Of a stretch of 31,621 nucleotides of DNA, positions 25,573 to 31,621 are shown piece after piece; position 1 is the first letter of the stretch; every line of letters starts with the position of its first letter. The stretch is from DAOUVR01 sp034430535. Lineage in GTDB: Bacteria; Chloroflexota; Dehalococcoidia; E44-bin15. The position numbers and the translations under genes were made by a program. Location of the stretch: assembly GCA_964443325.1 (NCBI GenBank), contig CAYUCL010000023.1, positions 1 through 31,621 of the forward strand. The letters are read 5' to 3'. The notes below the pieces were generated by a model. The model was not told the DNA's origin. It saw only the letters and a program-made list of their open reading frames with translations, and searched no databases.

Positions 25573-28500
25573 ATGTCGAAGGTATCTAAAGTTCTAGTCA
25601 TCGGCTCGGGGCCCATCGTCATCGGGCAGGCGGCGGAGTTCGACTACGCCGGCACTCAGGCATGCAAGGCGCTCCGCGAGGAGGGGGTGACCTCACTCTT
25701 GGTGAACTCCAACCCGGCCACCATCATGACCGACGAGGGCATCGCCGATATCGTCTATATCGAGCCGCTCACCGTTGAGGTGATAGGGCGAATAATCGAG
25801 CGCGAGCGCCCCGACGGACTCCTCCCCACCCTTGGCGGCCAGACAGGGCTCAACCTGGCGGTTGACCTAGCCAATGCCGGCGTCCTCGACAAATACAATG
25901 TGCGCTCCCTGGGCACTCCCATCGATACTATCCGCAAGGCAGAGGACAGAGAGCTATTCAAGAAAATGCTTGAGGATATCGGTGAGCCAGTTCCCGAGAG
26001 CATCATCGCCACCAGCATGGAGGAGGCGCGCCAGGCAGTCGAGGCCATGGGTCTGCCCGTAGTTATCCGCCCTGCCTATACTCTTGGCGGCACCGGCGGC
26101 GGCCATGCCGCTACCATGGATGAGTTTGAATACATCGCCGCCATCGGGCTGGCGGTAAGTCCAGCCCATCAGATATTGGTTGAGAAAAGCGTTGTCGGCT
26201 GGAAGGAGATAGAGTATGAGGTGATGAGGGATGCGGCCGATAACTGCATCACCATCTGCAATATGGAAAACATCGACCCCATGGGGGTGCACACCGGTGA
26301 TAGCATTGTCATCGCTCCGTCTCAGACCCTCTCGGACAACGAATTTCAGGCGCTGCGCTCGGCCAGCATCAGGATAATAAAAGCGCTGGGGGTGGAAGGC
26401 GGCTGCAATATCCAGTTTGCCCTCGCCCCTCACCCCATGCTTGCAGACCATTGGCCGCCGGGTGGCAGCGGCAACCTCTATGAACATGTGAGTGACGGAT
26501 GCCCTCCCTACTATGTCATCGAGGTCAACCCACGCGTCAGCCGCAGCTCAGCCCTAGCCTCTAAGGCAACAGGCTATCCCATTGCCCGCGTCGCCGCCAA
26601 GATCGCCGTGGGCAAGAGGCTTGACGAGATCGTAAACCAGGTAACTGGCAAGACGATGGCCGCCTTTGAGCCGGCCCTGGACTATATGGTGGTCAAAATC
26701 CCCCGTTGGCCCTTCGACAAGTTCGCCTCCGGCGACCGCATTATCGGCACCCAGATGAAGGCCACCGGTGAGGTGATGGCTATCGACCGCACCTTCGAGG
26801 CAGCACTGCAGAAGGCGGTGCGCTCCCTAGAGATAGGAGGTAAATCGCTGCTCTGGGAGGATCCGAACTGGAAGGGTAGCTTCCCTCTTGGGAATAACGA
26901 CCTCCGCCTGTGGGGCATCATGGCCTCACTGAGGAGAGGTGCAAGCCCTGAGCAACTATCAATAGACACAGCGTTCGACCCGTGGTTTATGTATAAGCTC
27001 GAGAATATCATCCAGATGGAGAGGCGCCTTCTCTCCGAGCCACTGACCCCACAGCTCCTGTGGCAGGCAAAGCGCCTCGGATTCTCCGATGAGCAGATCG
27101 GAACCCTTGCCGACAGGTTGCCGGAGCAGGTGCGGAAGCTGCGCCATAACTGGCAAATCATCCCTGTCTACAAGATGGTGGATACATGTGCCGCCGAATT
27201 CGATGCCGAGAGCGCCTATTTCTACAGCACCTACGAAATGGAAAACGAAGCTGAGCCTCTGGAGGGAGATAAAGCGGTGGTCATTAGCTCAGGTCCCATT
27301 CGCATCGGTCAGGGTATTGAGTTCGACTACTGCTGTGTTCACTCCGCATGGGCCCTTCAAGAGGCGGGCTATAGTAGTATTATTATTAATTCCAATCCAG
27401 AGACGGTCTCCACCGACTTCGATACATCGGATCGCCTCTACTTCGAGGCTCTGGATGAGGAAAGCGTGCGCGATGTCCTGGAGAATGAGGGCATAGCTGC
27501 CACTCCTACGATGGTGCAGTTCGGGGGGCAAACAGCGATCAATCTGGCAGAGCCCCTATTCCGCAGTGGCATGCCCATCATTGGCTCCAGCGTCGAGGCT
27601 ATTGACGAAGCGGAGGACCGCCACCGCTTTGAAAACCTGGTGAACCGACTTGGTATTCCCCAGCCTCCTGGTTCCACAGCCAGCTCCGTCGAAGAAGCGC
27701 TCAATGTAGCCAAGCTCATTGGCTACCCTGTTCTCGTCCGCCCCAGCTACGTGCTGGGGGGTAGAGCCATGGAGATCGTCCACAATGCCACTGAGGTAAT
27801 TCACTACATGAAGCTTGCTATAGAGACGCACTCCAGACATCCGGTGCTCATAGACAAATACCTCGAGGGAAAAGAGGTAGAAATTGATGCCATTTGCGAC
27901 GGGGAGCAGGTGCTCATCCCCGGCATCATGGAGCATATCGAGCGGGCTGGGGTGCACAGTGGAGACTCTATGGCAGTCTACCCCGCGTTAAGCCTCACCG
28001 GTGAGGAAATTGAGACTATCGTTGAATATTCAACGCGGATTGGGTTGGCTTTGCAGGTGAAGGGATTGATGAATATTCAATATGTAATCATGACCGAGGA
28101 TGTGGGCTCATCAGTCTATGTACTGGAGGTCAACCCCCGGGCAAGTAGAACCATCCCGTTCATAAGCAAGGTTACTGGAGTGCCGATGGTTCGGATAGCG
28201 ACCAAGGTGATGCTTGGACAGAGCCTGAAGGAGCAGGGCTACGAAGGAGGTCTGTGGAAGACGCAGGACCTGGTCGCTATTAAGGCACCGGTTTTCTCTA
28301 TGTCCAAGCTGAGCGGGGTGGATACATATCTTGGTCCTGAGATGAAATCGACAGGTGAGGTTATGGGGATAGACTACACCGCCGGTGCCGCCCTGGCAAA
28401 GGCATTACTGGCTGCCGATCTCACGCTACCTTCGGAGGGTTCCATTCTGCTCAGCATTGCTGACCAAGATAAGCCAGAGGCACTGCCCATTATAAGAGGG

Positions 28501-28836
28501 CTCTCTTCTATGGGCTACAAACTCTATGCCACTGAAGGCACGGCATCAATGATTGAGGCAGAGGGGATGCCCATAACTATGATAAGTAAGAAGCTGGGCG
28601 AAGGACACCCCGATATCCTGGATGTTATTCGTGACGGCACCGTTAAAGGAATAGTCAATACCATTACCGGCGAGCGAGGCCCCTTGGCCGACGGCTTTCA
28701 AATTCGCCGCGTCGCCGCCGAGAAAAGGGTTCCCTGTTACACTTCACTAGACACCTTTAGGGCGGCTCTGGAGGCTTCGACCAATGGTGAGCAAAGCTTT
28801 TCCGTCCAGCCCTTGAGGGAATATCTAACGGAATAA
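25573..28836 (+). CDS. carB: Carbamoyl-phosphate synthase large subunit
   Basis: A 1087-residue enzyme that makes carbamoyl phosphate from bicarbonate, ammonia from CarA and two ATP. It begins MSKVSKVLVIGSGPIVIGQA and contains two ATP-grasp halves: the first with GGTGGGHAAT-type loop and VNPRVSRSSALASKATGYP, the second with GPIRIGQGIEFDYC, LVRPSYVLGGR and VNPRASRTIPF. A C-terminal MGS-like allosteric domain follows (GYKLYATEGTA). A short extra segment (LAPHPMLADHWPPGGSGNLY) precedes VIEVNPR in the first half. ATG at 25573 is chosen by comparison with the family and the duplicated fragment at 24811; an upstream in-frame extension lies in the transposase gene. The ribosome site (AAGG) is weak and distant, possibly because of the insertion. 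Confidence 0.96.
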   Translation: MSKVSKVLVIGSGPIVIGQAAEFDYAGTQACKALREEGVTSLLVNSNPATIMTDEGIADIVYIEPLTVEVIGRIIERERPDGLLPTLGGQTGLNLAVDLANAGVLDKYNVRSLGTPIDTIRKAEDRELFKKMLEDIGEPVPESIIATSMEEARQAVEAMGLPVVIRPAYTLGGTGGGHAATMDEFEYIAAIGLAVSPAHQILVEKSVVGWKEIEYEVMRDAADNCITICNMENIDPMGVHTGDSIVIAPSQTLSDNEFQALRSASIRIIKALGVEGGCNIQFALAPHPMLADHWPPGGSGNLYEHVSDGCPPYYVIEVNPRVSRSSALASKATGYPIARVAAKIAVGKRLDEIVNQVTGKTMAAFEPALDYMVVKIPRWPFDKFASGDRIIGTQMKATGEVMAIDRTFEAALQKAVRSLEIGGKSLLWEDPNWKGSFPLGNNDLRLWGIMASLRRGASPEQLSIDTAFDPWFMYKLENIIQMERRLLSEPLTPQLLWQAKRLGFSDEQIGTLADRLPEQVRKLRHNWQIIPVYKMVDTCAAEFDAESAYFYSTYEMENEAEPLEGDKAVVISSGPIRIGQGIEFDYCCVHSAWALQEAGYSSIIINSNPETVSTDFDTSDRLYFEALDEESVRDVLENEGIAATPTMVQFGGQTAINLAEPLFRSGMPIIGSSVEAIDEAEDRHRFENLVNRLGIPQPPGSTASSVEEALNVAKLIGYPVLVRPSYVLGGRAMEIVHNATEVIHYMKLAIETHSRHPVLIDKYLEGKEVEIDAICDGEQVLIPGIMEHIERAGVHSGDSMAVYPALSLTGEEIETIVEYSTRIGLALQVKGLMNIQYVIMTEDVGSSVYVLEVNPRASRTIPFISKVTGVPMVRIATKVMLGQSLKEQGYEGGLWKTQDLVAIKAPVFSMSKLSGVDTYLGPEMKSTGEVMGIDYTAGAALAKALLAADLTLPSEGSILLSIADQDKPEALPIIRGLSSMGYKLYATEGTASMIEAEGMPITMISKKLGEGHPDILDVIRDGTVKGIVNTITGERGPLADGFQIRRVAAEKRVPCYTSLDTFRAALEASTNGEQSFSVQPLREYLTE

Positions 28837-28890
28837 ACCCACAGGGGCGGGTGCCCACTAATAGATTATGAAAAGTAACACACCACATAG

Positions 28891-28921
28891 CGTTCGTGGT
28901 GAGCTTGTCGAACCATGAACG
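28891..28921 (+). repeat. 31-bp dispersed palindromic element, copy 2
   Basis: Identical to 19455-19485 except for one C-to-T change. It lies in the 174-base space between carB and pyrK, which shows no other feature apart from a weak AAGGT ribosome site for pyrK. Confidence 0.85.
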
Positions 28922-29010
28922 GCTATTCGTGGTCGAGATGTAGGTCATTCTATGTCCCAGTCACATGGCGAAACGGAGTAATTTTATTTTCGAAGTAAGA
29001 AGGTAATCGC

Positions 29011-29793
29011 TTGAAACAGATCCTTGCTACGGTTCTCTCAAACAGCGAAATCCTGCCCGATATACACCTCCTCTGGGCCCAGGCCCCTGAAATCGCATCT
29101 GAATCCAGGCCGGGGCAGTTTATCATGGTGCGCATCAGCGAAGACCATGAACCGTTGCTCAGGCGTCCCCTAGCCATACACCGTATCTCCCCATCTTCCT
29201 CCCCTACCCATCTCGCTCTCCTCTTCTCCGTGGTAGGACGGGGCACAAAGTGGCTCGCCCAGAGAATAAAAGGAGATACTATTGACCTATTGGGGCCGCT
29301 CGGTCATGGCTTTAAGGTTCAGTCATGTAATTTGCTCCTAGTTGCCGGCGGCATTGGGATTGCCCCACTGATCGCCCTTGCCGAGAATGAACTGGCGAGG
29401 GGAGCACATGTTACGCTGATTTTAGGGGCACCCACCCAAGACCAGCTTTACCCAGCCCATCTGCTCCCTCCCGGGATCGATCTTCTGGTTGCCACAGAGG
29501 ATGGTTCAGCCGGTGAAAAGGGCATGGCAACTGATCTGTTAGCCAATTTCACTGGCAAGGCTGAGCAAGTCTTTGCCTGCGGCCCCGTTGCCATGTATGA
29601 GGTTATGTCAAGCCTAGCCTCGATAAAGGGGAAGTCGGTTCAGGTCTCAATGGAGGCCAGAATGGGCTGTGGTTTTGGCGTCTGCCTGGGCTGCGCCATA
29701 GAGACTAGACAAGGCATGAAGCTAGTGTGCCAGGACGGCCCTGTATTTGAATTGGAGGACATCATTTGGAGGGGTGAAAAAGGAGGCGACTAA
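29011..29793 (+). CDS. pyrK: Dihydroorotate dehydrogenase electron-transfer subunit
   Basis: PyrK passes electrons from dihydroorotate dehydrogenase PyrD to NAD+ through FAD and a [2Fe-2S] cluster. The 260-residue protein shows the FAD-binding motif RRPLAIHRI (51-59), the NAD-binding LLLVAGGIGIAPL (108-120), CGPVAM, and the cluster ligands C220, C225, C228 and C240 in MGCGFGVCLGC and LVCQDGP. Start TTG at 29011 with AAGGT upstream. pyrD does not follow and is absent from the window, which is unusual because pyrK and pyrD are commonly adjacent. Confidence 0.94.
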   Translation: MKQILATVLSNSEILPDIHLLWAQAPEIASESRPGQFIMVRISEDHEPLLRRPLAIHRISPSSSPTHLALLFSVVGRGTKWLAQRIKGDTIDLLGPLGHGFKVQSCNLLLVAGGIGIAPLIALAENELARGAHVTLILGAPTQDQLYPAHLLPPGIDLLVATEDGSAGEKGMATDLLANFTGKAEQVFACGPVAMYEVMSSLASIKGKSVQVSMEARMGCGFGVCLGCAIETRQGMKLVCQDGPVFELEDIIWRGEKGGD

Positions 29794-29794
29794 A

Positions 29795-30211
29795 ATGGTG
29801 GTTACAAAGAGAATAAGTCTTCGCACAAAGGGAGACTGTGACATCATTGACATCACCGGTCAGGTAAGGCAGGAGGTTTCAGACTCCGGTATCAATTCAG
29901 GGACGGTGACCCTCTTTCTTGCCGGCTCGACGGGTGGGATAACCACGATTGAGAATGAGCCCGGGCTGCTGAGCGATTTTCAGGATATGTGGGAAAGGAA
30001 CATCCCCAGGAATATCCAATACCAGCACGACCGTGCCTGGGGAGATGGCAACGGACACTCGCATGTTAGGGCCTCGCTCTTGGGCCCCTCTTTAGTGGTG
30101 CCGTTCAGCAACAAGTCGCTTCACCTGGGCACCTGGCAGCAGATCGTGCTGGTGGATTTCGACAATCGCCCCCGCTCCAGAGAGCTCGTCCTTCAGATTA
30201 TGGGTGAGTAA
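29795..30211 (+). CDS. YjbQ family protein (UPF0047, secondary thiamine-phosphate synthase-like)
   Basis: A 138-residue protein with GTVTLFLAGSTGGITTIENEP, QHDRAWGDGNGHSHVRASLLG and SLHLGTWQQIVLVDFDNRPR, all characteristic of the YjbQ/UPF0047 family. Members form trimers; one was reported to have weak thiamine-phosphate synthase activity, but their main role is unclear. AAAAAGGAGG lies 8 bases before ATG 29795, inside the last codons of pyrK, so it is cotranscribed with the pyr operon. Its last 14 bases overlap the end of the convergent transporter gene. Confidence 0.92.
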   Translation: MVVTKRISLRTKGDCDIIDITGQVRQEVSDSGINSGTVTLFLAGSTGGITTIENEPGLLSDFQDMWERNIPRNIQYQHDRAWGDGNGHSHVRASLLGPSLVVPFSNKSLHLGTWQQIVLVDFDNRPRSRELVLQIMGE

Positions 30212-31241
30212 TATAATCCCTGAGCTCTTCTGGAACCTTTTCTGGGTCGCTAGCCACCGCCGGCACGATTGCTGGCTGGCCGCAATCCCCCATTATCGCT
30301 TGCCCATCCGAACTGAGTATAAATTCCACGAAATCTATCGCCAGCTTCAAATTGGCGGCGTTGGTGGGGATGGTTAGCCCATAGACGACGGGTGCCCCGG
30401 TCAAAAAGCTAGTTATTCCTGGTTCACTGCCGGTGACCTCCACCTGGCATGTGGTATAGAACTCCTCGAACTCCAGACTTGATAGGTCTATCTCTGTAGG
30501 GAGCTCAATATATCCAAAGTCATGCTGTTGGGCCACCGAGCGGTACTCAAAGGCATAATCCAGGTCTCCCGACTCCAGCAAGTACAGGAGATCCACCGAT
30601 TTCGGCTTCACTACCTCCCCCCAACCACCTCCGATCCTGCCCCGATCCATTTCTGTCCCACCCGCCGGTACAGCAATGAGGGTGTCATAAAGGTCAGCGG
30701 CATTGTCATCGGGGGTCAGGCCAAAGTCGTCCGCTTCATCGTGGTAATACTTTTCGGCCAACTGAACTACCATGAGCGTGCGATAGCCGCAGGGGTCGGC
30801 ATCGGGGTCAGAGTGCCCGAAGGTAACGTCCTCATTGCGTAGGACGTCATACCAGGCGCGCTCGCCATTTCTTATGTCATCGGCGAATGGTGCACTTTCC
30901 CGGTAGGCGATGACCATCTGATTTCGGGCAAAGCATATATACCACTCGGCCCAATCTGGGAACATCAACTCCTCGATGGCTTTATAATCGGCTGAGCCGA
31001 TGATGTCACACGGCTTGCCTAGCTCGGTAACTTTCCTTATTGTAGTGCGGCTCCCCGCAGATTCAGTGTTGATTGTGATCCCCGGGTTCTGCTTGGTGAA
31101 TTCCTCAGACATCTTATCCAATGGAACCGATAGGCTTCCGGCGTGGAGGATGATGAGGCTCGGTGGCGATGTGCACCCACAACCTACCACTAGAGCAAAC
31201 ATAACAGCTAGCGCTATGATGCCAAGTACGACTTTTTTCAT
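30198..31241 (-). CDS. wtpA: Tungstate/molybdate ABC transporter substrate-binding lipoprotein (WtpA/ModA-like)
   Basis: A 347-residue extracytoplasmic protein. The signal peptide MKKVVLGIIALAVMFALVVG ends at lipobox Cys21, so it is a lipoprotein. The mature part has LIILHAGSLSVPLDKMSEEF, the typical anion-binding start of the ModA/WtpA family, and AGSRTTIRKVTELGKPCDII. Near the end it has GAPVVYGLTIPTNAANLKLAIDFVEFIL. These features and length favour WtpA-type over classic ModA. ATG 31241 is preferred because AAAGGAG lies 6 bases upstream; an alternative further upstream has no such site. The ATPase gene precedes it by 13 bases. Tungsten or molybdenum enzymes are common in anaerobes of this type. 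Confidence 0.9.
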   Translation of the reverse strand: MKKVVLGIIALAVMFALVVGCGCTSPPSLIILHAGSLSVPLDKMSEEFTKQNPGITINTESAGSRTTIRKVTELGKPCDIIGSADYKAIEELMFPDWAEWYICFARNQMVIAYRESAPFADDIRNGERAWYDVLRNEDVTFGHSDPDADPCGYRTLMVVQLAEKYYHDEADDFGLTPDDNAADLYDTLIAVPAGGTEMDRGRIGGGWGEVVKPKSVDLLYLLESGDLDYAFEYRSVAQQHDFGYIELPTEIDLSSLEFEEFYTTCQVEVTGSEPGITSFLTGAPVVYGLTIPTNAANLKLAIDFVEFILSSDGQAIMGDCGQPAIVPAVASDPEKVPEELRDYITHP

Positions 31242-31254
31242 CGTGCTCTCCTTT

Positions 31255-31621
31255 CTAAAATACATGTACTGACGACGCCTTGAATGTTATGTAAATTTCA
31301 CCTCCTTTCGTTAGGTTCATTTCATCAAAGGAATGGCGGGTGACCATGCATACGAAATCCATAGGGGTGCTCACCGTAAGGTGGATGGTTGAACCATGAT
31401 CAGCAATCGAGGTGATTGTTCCCTTCATGGAGTTTCGAGCACTGGAGATCAGCGGGTCGTTGGAGACAAGAATATCCTCGGGGCGAACTGACGCATGAAG
31501 TTTGCCTCGGAGGTCAGTCACGACCTCGAACTCGGCGTTATCGACGGCAAATAGAATGCTCCCACCTGCCTCCTGACGCACATCGCCGGCAAAGATGTTG
31601 CGAGTCATCGAAAAGCGGGCG
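31255..31621 (-). CDS. ABC transporter ATP-binding protein, C-terminal part (partial at window end)
   Basis: Only the last 121 or so codons are present; the frame is open to the window edge. It reads ARFSMTRNIFAGDV, then SVRPEDILVS and a TOBE-like domain (MKGTITSIADHGSTIHLTV, then GGEIYITFKASSVHVF). This is the usual C-terminal regulatory part of ModC/WtpC/PotA-type ATPases, whose TOBE domain can bind oxyanions. The internal ATG at 31608 is not a real start. Its stop overlaps the region just before the ribosome site of the substrate-binding gene. The order ATPase then binding protein differs from the common binding-protein-first order. Confidence 0.85.
   Translation of the reverse strand, partial: ARFSMTRNIFAGDVRQEAGGSILFAVDNAEFEVVTDLRGKLHASVRPEDILVSNDPLISSARNSMKGTITSIADHGSTIHLTVSTPMDFVCMVTRHSFDEMNLTKGGEIYITFKASSVHVF

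Overview
The window looks like a scaffold from an anaerobic member of the Chloroflexota, most likely class Dehalococcoidia. The pointers are a 23S rRNA gene with its own promoter and no 16S gene within the 30 kb upstream of it, frequent TTG/GTG starts, a pdxS-pdxT-GNAT-like-R3H/AAA ATPase block, a SipW-type surface protein, and benzoyl-CoA reductase/2-hydroxyacyl-CoA dehydratase-type genes. The lineage is inferred from gene content only. A run of 100 N at 7278-7377 shows this is an assembled scaffold.

Layout. 1-1099 (minus): 5' part of 23S rRNA. 1374-3552 (minus): a potassium-transport operon of a two-helix channel (broken by one frameshift), a UspA protein and two TrkA-N proteins. 3908-4608: an IS256-family remnant with a large central deletion. 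4626-5187: a strong promoter and a long, highly structured leader. 5188-8639: a very large membrane-anchored surface protein with Pro-Thr linkers, interrupted by the assembly gap. 9070-9504: a small helical protein and a broken cooT. 9552-10310: a fumarylacetoacetate hydrolase family enzyme. 10524-14431: pdxS, pdxT, a GNAT-like protein and an R3H/AAA ATPase, behind a promoter that overlaps a perfect palindrome. 14492-18410 (minus): four genes for a two-activator benzoyl-CoA reductase/2-hydroxyacyl-CoA dehydratase-type system. 18587-19195: tmk. 19196-19860: repeat-rich spacer. 19862-29793: the pyrimidine operon (PyrR-controlled leader, pyrR, pyrB, pyrC, carA, carB, pyrK), followed by yjbQ to 30211. 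30198-31621 (minus): tungstate/molybdate ABC transporter genes running off the window.

The pyrimidine operon encodes the path from bicarbonate, glutamine and aspartate to dihydroorotate, plus the electron-transfer subunit of dihydroorotate dehydrogenase; pyrD, pyrE and pyrF are not here. Its leader has a canonical PyrR-binding RNA. A competing hairpin covers the pyrR ribosome binding site. PyrB is a fusion: the catalytic chain continues into a zinc domain like that of PyrI and then an Ada-like tail whose cysteines are lost.

carA and carB are pushed 1.1 kb apart by a three-armed repeat, a hicB-like gene, a duplicated 90-bp start of carB and a REP-associated tyrosine transposase. The transposase carries REP hairpins inside its own reading frame.

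The most notable items are the PyrB-PyrI-Ada-like fusion, the mobile-element insertion between carA and carB, the unexplained structured leader at 4661-5187, the two-activator reductase cluster set between the R3H ATPase and tmk, and a potassium-type channel without the usual GYG filter.
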